64,000 nt of DNA from RGIG2945 sp045540355 (lineage in GTDB: Bacteria > Bacillota > Clostridia > Oscillospirales > Acutalibacteraceae): assembly GCA_045540355.1 (NCBI GenBank), contig JAZQHB010000042.1, forward strand, positions 13,955 through 77,954, in the 5' to 3' direction. Both the position numbers and the translations under genes were made by a program. The stretch's first letter is position 1. Every line of letters starts with the position of its first letter. The notes below the pieces were generated by a model. That model was not told the origin of the DNA. It saw only the letters and a list, made by a program, of their open reading frames with translations, and made no database searches. Positions 23,901-31,928 of the stretch are shown here, one piece after another.

Positions 23901-24380
23901 ATGACTTGCACATTCTTTGGACACAAAAATACTCCGGATAAAGTGAAACCTATTTTAAGAGAGATTATTATTGAACTAATTGAAACTAAAGGTGTTACTG
24001 AATTTTTTGTCGGAAATCACGGTTGTTTTGACGGCATGGTAAGAAGAACATTAAAAGAGTTAAAAGTAATATATCCTGAGATTGATTATTCTGTAGTTTT
24101 AGCTTATTTACCTAAGGAAAAAGATGAATATGGTTTTGATGATTATACCGATACAGTTTTTCCTGAGGGATTTGAGTTGGTACACCCTAAATATGCTATA
24201 GTAAAACGCAACAGATGGATGGTAGAACAATCTGATTATGTCGTAACTTATGTTGAACGCAGTTTCGGTGGTGCGGTGCGGTTTAAGGAATTAGCTGAAA
24301 GGAAAGGTAAAATTGTAATCAACATACCGGACTTGAATTTTTATAGATTATCGTGCATAAAAATGCAATGGGGTGATTAG
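23901..24380 (+). CDS. SLOG-superfamily protein (DUF1273/YoqJ-like)
   Basis: This 159-aa protein has a Rossmann-like fold of the SLOG (SMF/DprA-LOG) type. The start CTFFGHKNTPDKVK gives the first strand with its conserved GH. GVTEFFVGNHGCFDGMV is the second strand and glycine motif. NRWMVEQSDYVVTYVERSFGGAVRF is the C-terminal motif seen in DUF1273/SLOG proteins. SLOG domains bind nucleotide-derived ligands and occur in DprA, LOG hydrolases and immune sensors. The ligand here is unknown. The stop abuts the sigK ATG with no gap, so the two are likely co-transcribed from a consensus promoter carrying an RHH-type operator. Confidence 0.75.
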   Translation: MTCTFFGHKNTPDKVKPILREIIIELIETKGVTEFFVGNHGCFDGMVRRTLKELKVIYPEIDYSVVLAYLPKEKDEYGFDDYTDTVFPEGFELVHPKYAIVKRNRWMVEQSDYVVTYVERSFGGAVRFKELAERKGKIVINIPDLNFYRLSCIKMQWGD

Positions 24381-25079
24381 ATGTTTGGTGAGTTATTCAG
24401 ACTTATCTGTGAAAATCTTTTATACTTTGCATTGCATTTAAGCAGCAACGGCTCGTTTCCGCCGCCTCTTTCGGCAGAAAAGGAAAAAGAATGTTTTGAA
24501 CGGTGGAAAAACGGAGATACATCTGCAAAAGATGAATTGATTGAACATAATCTTCGTTTGGTTGCTCATGTGATAAAGAAGTATTCATCAAATTACAATG
24601 ACCAGGACGATTTAATTTCTATCGGAACAATCGGTCTGATAAAGGCAATAAATACCTTTAATTGTGAAAAGGGAATTCGTCTTGCAACCTATGCCGCAAG
24701 ATGTATTGAAAATGAAATTCTGATGTATTTTCGCAATCTCAAAAAGACTGCACAGGATATTTCCATAAGTGACCCGATTGATATTGATTCCGAGGGTAAT
24801 CCGCTTACACTTATGGATATAATTTACTGCGAGGATACAATTGCAGATGATATTGATTTGAAAATAAAAAGCGAATATCTGAAAAAATTTATTTCTGAAA
24901 TTAAAGAAGAAAGGGAAAGACAGATTATAATTCTTCGCTACGGCATGGACGGCAACAGACCTCTGACGCAAAGAGAGGTTGCAAAGAAGCTTGATATATC
25001 AAGGTCGTATGTGTCGAGACTTGAAAAAAAGGTGCTTGAAAGAATGAGAAAAAAATTTAAGGAAGAATTGAAAATATGA
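24381..25079 (+). CDS. sigK: RNA polymerase sporulation sigma factor SigK (pro-sigma-K), uninterrupted
   Basis: Sigma-K directs late mother-cell gene expression (cortex, coat). The first about 20 residues are hydrophobic (LFRLICENLLYFALHL), matching the inhibitory pro-sequence removed by SpoIVFB. Mature sigma starts near SNGSFPPPLS. Region 2 is NLRLVAHVIKKYSSNYNDQDDLISIGTIGLIKA split by normal motifs, and region 4 carries the helix-turn-helix LTQREVAKKLDISRSYVSRLE. Length is 232 aa. The gene is continuous, without a skin-type excisable element. It follows the SLOG gene without a gap, which is not the usual context. Confidence 0.93.
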   Translation: MFGELFRLICENLLYFALHLSSNGSFPPPLSAEKEKECFERWKNGDTSAKDELIEHNLRLVAHVIKKYSSNYNDQDDLISIGTIGLIKAINTFNCEKGIRLATYAARCIENEILMYFRNLKKTAQDISISDPIDIDSEGNPLTLMDIIYCEDTIADDIDLKIKSEYLKKFISEIKEERERQIIILRYGMDGNRPLTQREVAKKLDISRSYVSRLEKKVLERMRKKFKEELKI

Positions 25080-25080
25080 C

Positions 25081-25109
25081 TTGACCTGAAAGATAATGAG
25101 TGATAAAAT
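25081..25109 (+). promoter_or_regulatory. Sigma-A promoter of the FMN riboswitch/ribU unit
   Basis: TTGACC at 25081-25086, a 17-base spacer, and TAAAAT at 25104-25109 lie just before the riboswitch and immediately after the sigK stop. Confidence 0.75.
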
Positions 25110-25116
25110 ATATTTG

Positions 25117-25262
25117 TCTTCGGGGGCAGGTGAAATTCCTGACCGGCAGTGAAGCTTTATGCTGAGCCTGCGAGCTGCAACACAGCAGTTGATTTGGTGA
25201 AAATCCAAAGCCGACGGTGAAACCGCAGAAAAATTGGTGGTTGCAGTCCGGATGAGAGAAGA
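25117..25262 (+). promoter_or_regulatory. FMN riboswitch (RFN element)
   Basis: Conserved RFN segments are present in order: GGGGCAGGTGAAATTCCTG, ACCGGCAGT, GAGCCTGCGAGC, the AGCCGACGGT block, and AGTCCGGATGAGAGAAG. The P1 helix is TCTTC/GAAGA (25117-25121, 25258-25262). It controls ribU through the following terminator. Confidence 0.95.
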
Positions 25263-25281
25263 TGAATATGGTGTATTGTTT

Positions 25282-25315
25282 CCCCCGTGCAGACTTTTGC
25301 ACGGGGGTTATTTTT
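25282..25315 (+). terminator. Riboswitch-controlled terminator before ribU
   Basis: The 10-bp GC-rich stem CCCCCGTGCA/TGCACGGGGG (25282-25291, 25298-25307) is followed by TTATTTTT. It is the expected FMN-bound off state. Confidence 0.9.
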
Positions 25316-25346
25316 GCTGTTCGGCACAGGAAAGGATGAATGTGAA

Positions 25347-25967
25347 ATGAAAACGAAGAAACCTAATTTGAGAAAACTTGCTGTAACCGCGATTATGGCT
25401 GCGATAGCGGCGGTGCTTATTGAGTTCCCGAGCTTTCCTATACCCGCAATAATGCCCGGCTTTATCAAATTTGATTTTTCGGAGCTTCCCGCGTTACTTA
25501 CATCATTTGCACTCGGACCGCAGTGGGCGGTTATCGTATGCCTTATAAAAAATATGGTAAGTCTTCTGACAACAAGCACGGGTGGTGTAGGTGAGCTTTC
25601 GAACTTCCTTCTGAGCTGTGCATTTGTTGTGCCCGCAGGTCTTATTTACGGAAAACTCAAAACAAGAATCGGTGCTTTAATAGGCTCACTCACAGGTGCA
25701 CTTTCAATGGCAGGTCTCGGCGTTATCACAAATTATTTTGTAGTATATCCGATTTATGCGAATCTCATGGGCGGTATGGGCAATATCATAAAAGCTTATC
25801 AGGTAATTTTGCCGTCAGTTGACAGCTTGCTTGATTGCCTTCTTATATTCAATCTGCCCTTTACATTCATAAAAGGCATGGTAAGTGTTCTTATAACATT
25901 TATAATTTACAAGAAAATATCACCCATTCTCAAGGGCTCAAACACTTCCAAACGCAAAAAAGCTTAA
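25347..25967 (+). CDS. ribU: Riboflavin ECF transporter S component
   Basis: RibU is the substrate-binding membrane subunit of the energy-coupling-factor transporter for riboflavin. It has about six membrane segments. It starts with the cytoplasmic KKPNLRKLAVTAIMAAIAA motif typical of S components (Ala-rich first helix that docks EcfT) and contains the RibU-like FDFSELPALLTSFALGP. The ATG at 25347 (206 aa) follows an AGGAAAGGA ribosome site. The FMN riboswitch upstream confirms the substrate. The shared EcfA/A'/T module is not in this window. Confidence 0.93.
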   Translation: MKTKKPNLRKLAVTAIMAAIAAVLIEFPSFPIPAIMPGFIKFDFSELPALLTSFALGPQWAVIVCLIKNMVSLLTTSTGGVGELSNFLLSCAFVVPAGLIYGKLKTRIGALIGSLTGALSMAGLGVITNYFVVYPIYANLMGGMGNIIKAYQVILPSVDSLLDCLLIFNLPFTFIKGMVSVLITFIIYKKISPILKGSNTSKRKKA

Positions 25968-25981
25968 ATTCTTTTCATATC

Positions 25982-26010
25982 TTGACAAAAATCTACAATG
26001 GGGTTAGAAT
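25982..26010 (+). promoter_or_regulatory. Sigma-A promoter of metK
   Basis: TTGACA at 25982-25987, a 17-base spacer and TAGAAT at 26005-26010 stand 24 bases before metK. No SAM riboswitch is visible in the short leader. Confidence 0.75.
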
Positions 26011-26034
26011 TATAAGGTTGAAAGGAATGATATT

Positions 26035-27216
26035 ATGTCCAAAATTTTATTTACATCAGAATCGGTAACAGAGGGTCATCCCGATAAAATCTGTGACCGC
26101 ATTTCAGATTCTGTTTTAGATGCAATCTATAAAAAAGACAATATGGCAAGAGTAGCTTGTGAAACGACCTGCACAACCAATCAGGTTGTTGTCATGGGTG
26201 AAATTACTGCTGAATGTGATGTTGATGTCGAAGCAATTGTCCGTGAAGCTATCTGTGATATCGGCTATGATGCACCTGAAAAGGGCTTTGACGGAAATAC
26301 CTGTAATGTAATGGTATTGCTTGATAAGCAGTCACCTGATATTGCAATGGGCGTGGACAAGTCCTATGAGCTTAAAACCGGTGAGGAAGATGCATACAAC
26401 CTCAACGGTGCGGGCGACCAGGGTATGATGTTCGGCTTTGCTTGTGATGAAACCGAAGAGCTTATGCCTTTGGCAATCTCACTTTCACATAAGCTTGCAA
26501 AACGCCTGACAGAAGTCAGAAAGAACGGTACAATGGCATACCTTCGCCCTGACGGAAAAACTCAGGTAACGGTTGAATACGACGGTGACAAAGCTACAAG
26601 AGTTCATACAGTTGTTGTATCCTCACAGCACGCTGAAGAAGCAACACTTGAAGAAATCAGAGCAGGTATTATTGAAAATGTAATCAAACCGATTATTCCT
26701 GCAGACATGATGGATGATGATACCATTATATATGTAAATCCCACAGGTCGTTTTGTAGTGGGCGGACCTCAGGGCGATACGGGACTTACAGGCAGAAAGA
26801 TTATTGTTGACACTTACGGCGGATATGCTGCACACGGCGGCGGATGCTTCTCGGGTAAAGACCCCACAAAGGTGGACAGAACTGCAACTTACGCTGCAAG
26901 ATATATCGCAAAGAATATCGTAGCTGCAAAGCTTGCTAAAAAATGCGAAGTTCAGATTGCTTATGCTATCGGTGTTGCAAAGCCTGTTTCTGTTATGGTC
27001 AATACTTTCGGCACAGGCAAGTATGACAATGAAACACTTGCAAATGCAGTAAATAAAGTGTTCGATTTAAGACCTGCCGCAATTATTGATAATCTCAACA
27101 TGAGAAATATTTCTTACAGTCCGTTGTCTGCTTACGGTCACATGGGCAGAGAAGATTTGAATGTCCGTTGGGAAGCAACAGACAAGATTGATGCATTACT
27201 TGATGCGTTGAAGTAA
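26035..27216 (+). CDS. metK: S-adenosylmethionine synthetase
   Basis: MetK makes SAM from methionine and ATP. Hallmarks are SESVTEGHPDKICDRISD at the N-terminus, the loop GAGDQGMMFG (about 123-132), and the phosphate-binding GGAFSGKD-type segment, here GGGCFSGKDPTKVDR, with a cysteine where alanine is common. Length of 393 aa is normal. A short leader with AAAGGA precedes the ATG. It is a single gene with its own promoter. Confidence 0.96.
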   Translation: MSKILFTSESVTEGHPDKICDRISDSVLDAIYKKDNMARVACETTCTTNQVVVMGEITAECDVDVEAIVREAICDIGYDAPEKGFDGNTCNVMVLLDKQSPDIAMGVDKSYELKTGEEDAYNLNGAGDQGMMFGFACDETEELMPLAISLSHKLAKRLTEVRKNGTMAYLRPDGKTQVTVEYDGDKATRVHTVVVSSQHAEEATLEEIRAGIIENVIKPIIPADMMDDDTIIYVNPTGRFVVGGPQGDTGLTGRKIIVDTYGGYAAHGGGCFSGKDPTKVDRTATYAARYIAKNIVAAKLAKKCEVQIAYAIGVAKPVSVMVNTFGTGKYDNETLANAVNKVFDLRPAAIIDNLNMRNISYSPLSAYGHMGREDLNVRWEATDKIDALLDALK

Positions 27217-27264
27217 TATTTTGTCCCCCTACCTAATACACTTGTTATAGATAGGAGGGATAAA

Positions 27265-28050
27265 ATGGACAAAAAAGATAAAGCAAAAAAAGAAGTCGGG
27301 AAGAAATCTCCTAAAGGGGATTATCTTACCCGACTTATTTTAATACAATGCATAATCTGTGCATTGATATTTTCAGGTATATTTGCGTTGTGTAAAACTA
27401 ACCCTGAAATGTATAGTCAAATGAAAATCAGCTTCGGTGAGATGATGCAAAAAAGCTATGACACCAAAGGGGTTGTGAAAAAACTCAGAACAGTCGGACA
27501 GATGGTATTTCTGCCAATGCAAGAAACAACGACCGAAAAAGCTACAGAAAAACCAACTGAAACTACAACGCAAAAAGTTGAACCTATAACCGAGGAACTG
27601 ACTGAAACAACCGCATCTAAAGTACAGACGGTATCATTTACAACAAACACATTAAAAGGTAAAATTCTCTTGCCTGTTGAGGGCAGATGGTCGTCGTATT
27701 TCGGGGAAAGGACAAATCCCGTAACAGGCGTATATACATTCCATAACGGTCTTGACATCGCCGCATCTGAAGGTACAAATATCAAAGCGGCACTTGACGG
27801 CAAGGTGAAGATTGCAGACTATACCTCCGCTAACGGAAATTATATTGTTATGGAGCACGGTAATGTAACAACAACATACTGTCATTGTTCAAAATTGCTT
27901 GTTAAAGCGGGAAATGTCATAAGACAAGGCGAAACAATAGCTTTGGTCGGAACTACAGGCAACTCCACAGGTCCGCATCTGCACTTTGAAATCAAGGTCG
28001 ACGGTGAATTGATAGACCCTGCCTCCGTACTTACAAAAAATGAAGTTTAA
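27265..28050 (+). CDS. SpoIVFA-like membrane protein with M23 (LytM) peptidase domain
   Basis: The protein has a basic cytoplasmic N-terminus, one membrane helix (about 23-44, TRLILIQCIICALIFSGIF), a Thr/Glu-rich linker (about 88-125) and a C-terminal M23 domain. The metal ligands of active M23 enzymes are in place: HNGLDIA, the YCHCSKL histidine, and HLHFE. It overlaps the spoIVFB-like gene by 11 bases, matching the spoIVFA-spoIVFB operon of Bacillus, where SpoIVFA anchors and inhibits SpoIVFB. Alternatively it may be a SpoIIQ-like or general cell-wall endopeptidase. The context favours SpoIVFA. Unlike a purely regulatory LytM domain, this one could be catalytic. Confidence 0.75.
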   Translation: MDKKDKAKKEVGKKSPKGDYLTRLILIQCIICALIFSGIFALCKTNPEMYSQMKISFGEMMQKSYDTKGVVKKLRTVGQMVFLPMQETTTEKATEKPTETTTQKVEPITEELTETTASKVQTVSFTTNTLKGKILLPVEGRWSSYFGERTNPVTGVYTFHNGLDIAASEGTNIKAALDGKVKIADYTSANGNYIVMEHGNVTTTYCHCSKLLVKAGNVIRQGETIALVGTTGNSTGPHLHFEIKVDGELIDPASVLTKNEV

Positions 28051-28612
28051 TACAAAACCAAGTGTCAATATCAGTTTTTATTTTGCTGCGGTATTGACGC
28101 TTTCTTTATTGCTCGACAAAACAGATATATCGCTTTATTCAATACTTTCCGCACTATTGCACGAAACGGGACATCTTACATCTTTATTTTTATTTAAAGC
28201 AAGACCCAAAGAAATCAGCTTCGGATTATTCGGAATGAGGATAACAAGAGGTGCAAAAACGCTATCCTTCCGGCAGGAGGTATTGACCGCATTAGCAGGA
28301 CCTTTTGTAAACATCATATTGTTTGCGGTGTTTTTGTGTTGCAAAAAAACGCTTATGTTTTCGGCGGTCAATTTAGCACTCGGAATATTCAATCTTCTGC
28401 CTGTAAAGCCTATGGACGGCGGTGAAGCGTTGTATTTTTTTCTGTGCAGCTTCTGCGAAGAAAACAGAATAAAAAGAATAACCGATATAACGACGGTTTT
28501 AACGGTAATTTTTCTGACAGCTGCCGGAGTGATTGTGCTTATAAAAAGCGGATATAATTTTATGCTGTTGGTGGTGAGTGTATATATAGTAATTTATCGG
28601 TTTATCTCTTGA
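28040..28612 (+). CDS. spoIVFB: SpoIVFB-like site-2 intramembrane metalloprotease
   Basis: This polytopic M50 protease has the zinc motif HETGH (about 42-46) in the second hydrophobic segment and the second motif FNLLPVKPMDGGEAL (about 117-131) with the metal-ligand aspartate. At 190 aa it lacks the C-terminal CBS domain of Bacillus SpoIVFB. SpoIVFB cleaves pro-sigma-K, and sigK lies 3 kb upstream. The gene overlaps the SpoIVFA-like gene. The family is firm; the SpoIVFB role is inferred from context. Confidence 0.82.
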   Translation: MKFNTKPSVNISFYFAAVLTLSLLLDKTDISLYSILSALLHETGHLTSLFLFKARPKEISFGLFGMRITRGAKTLSFRQEVLTALAGPFVNIILFAVFLCCKKTLMFSAVNLALGIFNLLPVKPMDGGEALYFFLCSFCEENRIKRITDITTVLTVIFLTAAGVIVLIKSGYNFMLLVVSVYIVIYRFIS

Positions 28613-28667
28613 AAAATATTGTCAAGTATTGTATTATTGTATTACTAATCTATCAAAGAGGTATACG

Positions 28668-30527
28668 ATGCTTTACGAACGACTTGATAAAATTTTACCC
28701 AATATACAAAAACCGGGCAGATATGTCGGCGGTGAATACAACAGCGTTGTAAAAGATAAAAACAAGGTTGATATCCGCTATGCATTCTGTTTTCCCGATA
28801 CTTATGAAATAGGAATGTCCCATCTGGGAATGAAAATCCTCTACTCTCTTGTAAATGCAAGGGAAGATGCGTGGTGCGAAAGAGTCTTTGCACCTTGGAC
28901 TGATATGGAAGAGGAAATGCGTAAAAATAATATTCCTCTCTACGGACTTGAAAGCCTTGAGCCTATCAAGGATTTTGATTTAATCGGTTTTACATTACAA
29001 TACGAACTGTCTTACACCAATGTGCTCAATATGCTCGATTTGGCACAGCTTCCTATAAAAGCGGCAGACAGAAAAGAGCTCACACCGATAGTAATTGCGG
29101 GCGGTTCATGTGTATGTAACCCCGAGCCGATGTCTGAATTTATTGATATCTTTTTACCCGGTGAGGGTGAGGAGGTCACAAACGAGCTTATCGACTTGCT
29201 CAAAGAACATAAGAAAAAAGGTTCTGATAAAGAGACATTTATCAGAGAAGCTGTTAAAATCAAGGGTGTTTACGCACCGTCACTTTATGATGTTAATTAT
29301 AATGACGACGGTACCGTCAAAGAGATAAAAGCAAAAGACGGTGCACCAGAAAAGGTCGAAAAAAGAATAGTAAAAGACCTCGATTCAATGTATTTCCCCG
29401 ATAAGTTTGTAGTGCCGGCAATAGAGGTTGTGCACGACAGAACAACTGCGGAAATCTTCAGAGGTTGCATCAGAGGTTGCCGTTTCTGTCAGGCAGGATT
29501 TTTATACAGACCAATCAGAGAAAAATCTCCCGAGGTTGTAAATCAACAATGCCTTGCATTAACGGAAAGCACGGGTTATGACGAAATCTCACTTTGCTCA
29601 TTGAGTACAAGTGACTATACAGGTTTACCCTCACTTTTGGAAAAATTACTTTCATGGACTACCGATGACAGAATAAATCTTTCTCTGCCGTCATTGAGAA
29701 TAGACAATTTCTCCGATGATTTAATGGAAAAGCTTCTTGAAGTCAGAAGAAGCGGACTTACATTTGCACCCGAAGCGGGCACACAGAGATTAAGAGATGT
29801 AATCAATAAAAATATCACGGAAGACGAAGTTTTATCAACCGCAAAGAAAGCGTTCTCGGGCGGTTGGACAGCAGTAAAGCTTTACTTTATGCTCGGTCTT
29901 CCGACGGAAACTCCCGAAGATGTCAAAGGTATCGCAGAGTTAGCACAAAAAGTCGTAAATGAATTTTATAATAATCCCGAAAAGCCGAAAGGCAAGAGTG
30001 TTTCTGTAAGTGTAAGTGCGGCATCATTCGTACCCAAGCCGTTTACACCATTCCAGTGGGAAGCACAGGCAACACCCGAGGAATTGAAAGAAAAGCAGGA
30101 ATACCTTTTAGAAAGCACAACAACCAAAAAGGTGAGAGTAAGCTTCCACAAAACACCTACAAGTCTTATGGAAGCGGTGCTTGCAAGAGGTGACAGACGA
30201 ATTGCTTCAGTAATCGAAACTGCGTGGAAGAAAGGCTGTAAGTTTGACAGTTGGGACGATCAGTTTGATTTTGATAAATGGGTAGAAGCTTTTGCTGATA
30301 ACAACTTGCAACCGGAATTCTATGCAAACCGCAAGAGAAGCTTTGACGAAGTTCTGCCTTGGGACCACATGGACTACGGCATCTCAAAGTCATTCCTCAT
30401 AAAAGAAAACGAAAAAGCAATGAAAGCACAGACGACTCCCCATTGCAGAGAAAAGTGTGCGGGTTGCGGAACAAATAAACTCAACGGAGGTGAGTGTCAT
30501 GCGCTTAACAAGAATATGGTTCAGTAA
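28668..30527 (+). CDS. TIGR03960-family B12-binding-domain radical SAM protein
   Basis: This large radical SAM enzyme has an N-terminal cobalamin-binding-like Rossmann region (about 1-225, with CFPDTYEIGMSHLGMK and VIAGGSCVCNPEPM). The cluster motif CIRGCRFC comes next (about 265), and a C-terminal Cys cluster (CREKCAGCG, near 600) may bind another metal centre. Its family is fused or paired with the next gene in nearly all Firmicutes. The reaction is unknown. The start at 28668 follows AGAGG; the longer frame from 28629 lacks a ribosome site. The 3' end overlaps the DUF2344 gene by 29 bases. Confidence 0.88.
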   Translation: MLYERLDKILPNIQKPGRYVGGEYNSVVKDKNKVDIRYAFCFPDTYEIGMSHLGMKILYSLVNAREDAWCERVFAPWTDMEEEMRKNNIPLYGLESLEPIKDFDLIGFTLQYELSYTNVLNMLDLAQLPIKAADRKELTPIVIAGGSCVCNPEPMSEFIDIFLPGEGEEVTNELIDLLKEHKKKGSDKETFIREAVKIKGVYAPSLYDVNYNDDGTVKEIKAKDGAPEKVEKRIVKDLDSMYFPDKFVVPAIEVVHDRTTAEIFRGCIRGCRFCQAGFLYRPIREKSPEVVNQQCLALTESTGYDEISLCSLSTSDYTGLPSLLEKLLSWTTDDRINLSLPSLRIDNFSDDLMEKLLEVRRSGLTFAPEAGTQRLRDVINKNITEDEVLSTAKKAFSGGWTAVKLYFMLGLPTETPEDVKGIAELAQKVVNEFYNNPEKPKGKSVSVSVSAASFVPKPFTPFQWEAQATPEELKEKQEYLLESTTTKKVRVSFHKTPTSLMEAVLARGDRRIASVIETAWKKGCKFDSWDDQFDFDKWVEAFADNNLQPEFYANRKRSFDEVLPWDHMDYGISKSFLIKENEKAMKAQTTPHCREKCAGCGTNKLNGGECHALNKNMVQ

Positions 30528-31173
30528 AACGGGCAGGGCAAAATATATATCTCACCTCGATTTATACAGAACTTTCACAAGAGCTGTCAGACGAGCGGGA
30601 ATCCCCTTGTGGTACACAGAGGGATTTAACACACACCCTTACATAACAATAGCACTTCCGCTTGCGATAATGCAGGAAAGTGACAAAGAAGCTGTGGATA
30701 TCCGCATTGAGGGTGAAATGACAAATCAGGAAGTCAAGCAAAAACTCTCCGAGGTTATGCCCGAGGGGATAGAAATTATCGATGTAAGAAAACCGTGGGA
30801 CGACCCCAAGAAAATAGCTTATGCGGATTATACCGTTATGACACAGTTTGCAACCTCTGAAGAAGCAAAGTTTTTTGAAGCACACATTCTCAAAGCTTTA
30901 AAAGAAGAGGAGCTTCTTGTTGAAAAAATGGGCAAGAAAAACGGCAGAAAGGTTTTAAAAGAAGTAAACATTCTTCCTATGGTAAACAAGACCGAGCTTG
31001 CACTCAAAGGTGCTGAATTGAGAATAAAAATGACGGTTGCGGCAGGCAGCACAAATAACCTCAATCCTGCACTCTTTACAGATGCAATTGCTGCTAAATC
31101 GGGAATAAAACCTTTAGGTGTTAACATCAAAAGAAACCGACTTCTGACAGAAAATTTCAAAGACTTTGAATAA
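30499..31173 (+). CDS. TIGR03936/DUF2344 radical-SAM-linked protein
   Basis: This 224-aa protein always pairs with the TIGR03960 enzyme. The start RIWFSKTGRAKYISHLDLYR, then RRAGIPLWYTEGFNTHP and the C-terminal GVNIKRNRLL, are diagnostic. It has a ferredoxin-like fold in databases, and its biochemical role is unknown. The ATG at 30499 follows CGGAGG and overlaps the upstream gene. In relatives the pair lies before rng and rplU-rpmA. Here it is followed by rplS, and rng is missing. Confidence 0.87.
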   Translation: MRLTRIWFSKTGRAKYISHLDLYRTFTRAVRRAGIPLWYTEGFNTHPYITIALPLAIMQESDKEAVDIRIEGEMTNQEVKQKLSEVMPEGIEIIDVRKPWDDPKKIAYADYTVMTQFATSEEAKFFEAHILKALKEEELLVEKMGKKNGRKVLKEVNILPMVNKTELALKGAELRIKMTVAAGSTNNLNPALFTDAIAAKSGIKPLGVNIKRNRLLTENFKDFE

Positions 31174-31187
31174 TTTCAAAAAAATGC

Positions 31188-31216
31188 TTGCATTATTTCG
31201 GAAAGTGTGGTATCAT
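31188..31216 (+). promoter_or_regulatory. Sigma-A promoter of rplS
   Basis: TTGCAT at 31188-31193, 17 bases, TATCAT at 31211-31216, starting a 120-base leader. Confidence 0.65.
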
Positions 31217-31221
31217 ATTTC

Positions 31222-31335
31222 AGCATTTCGTTTCCGTCGGACCTTAAACGACGAGATTTAATGCCAAAAACATTAAAAGTGACGGTCCTCTGCAAGGTAC
31301 TTGTATGAACGCCGATAAATTAAGAGGAGGAAAAA
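31222..31335 (+). promoter_or_regulatory. Ribosomal protein L19 leader
   Basis: A structured 5' UTR precedes rplS. Its CGTCGGACCTTAAACGACG segment forms a short hairpin and resembles the L19 leader of Firmicutes, followed by a second stem and the AAGAGGAGG ribosome site. It is expected to mediate L19 autoregulation. The assignment is by position and the recognised motif. Confidence 0.6.
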
Positions 31336-31338
31336 ACA

Positions 31339-31692
31339 ATGAACAGTATTGAAGCTTTGAATTTGATTGCAAAAGACAGCATCAAAGAGCAGCAGCCCGA
31401 AATCAAAATCGGTTCCACAGTAAGAGTTTCTGTTAAAATCAAGGAAGGTCAGAGAGAAAGAATTCAGGCTTTCGAAGGAACAGTTATCGCAATCAAGGGT
31501 AGCGGTGTTTCTAAGACTTTCACAGTTCGCCGTGTATCTTACGGTGTTGGTGTTGAAAGAGTATTCCCCGTTAACTCACCTAATGTTGCAAAGGTTGACC
31601 TTGTAAGAAACGGTACAGTACGCCGTGCAAAACTCTACTATCTTCGTGACAGAGTTGGTAAGGCTGCAAAGGTTAAGGAGAAGATTAAATAA
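31339..31692 (+). CDS. rplS: 50S ribosomal protein L19
   Basis: L19 sits at the interface of the ribosomal subunits. The core motif EGQRERIQAFEGTVIAIKG and the C-terminal RRAKLYYLRDRVGKAA are diagnostic. Length is 117 aa. A strong AGAGGAGG ribosome site precedes the ATG. It is followed by lepB genes, rbgA and rnhB, a conserved firmicute neighbourhood. Confidence 0.97.
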   Translation: MNSIEALNLIAKDSIKEQQPEIKIGSTVRVSVKIKEGQRERIQAFEGTVIAIKGSGVSKTFTVRRVSYGVGVERVFPVNSPNVAKVDLVRNGTVRRAKLYYLRDRVGKAAKVKEKIK

Positions 31693-31760
31693 TAAGCTCC
31701 TAATCAAATATCGTAAGGCGGCGTAGTGTCCGCTTGAGATGTTCTTAATTTAACACTTTA

Positions 31761-31811
31761 GGGGCAACCGCCCGTATCGATGAGATATGAGTGGGTTACC
31801 CCTATTTTTTT
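31761..31811 (+). terminator. Terminator after rplS
   Basis: The stem GGGGCAACC/GGTTACCCC (one mismatch, 31761-31769 with 31794-31802) encloses a 24-base loop, and is followed by TATTTTTTTC. Confidence 0.75.
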
Positions 31812-31928
31812 CTTTATTGGTACAAGATTGAATAGCCCTCTTTAAATTACTATGATTGAAGACGGACAAACCGAAAATGGTTGCTAAACGGTAACCGTTT
31901 TCTTGGTGTTTTTGAAGGAGCAAAGATT

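Noticed and set aside
24381..25079. Skin-type interruption of sigK
   Set aside because: The frame is continuous through all sigma regions; no recombinase gene or truncated half is present.
25287..25346. Longer start of RibU
   Set aside because: It would begin inside the riboswitch terminator; the S-component motif begins at 25347.
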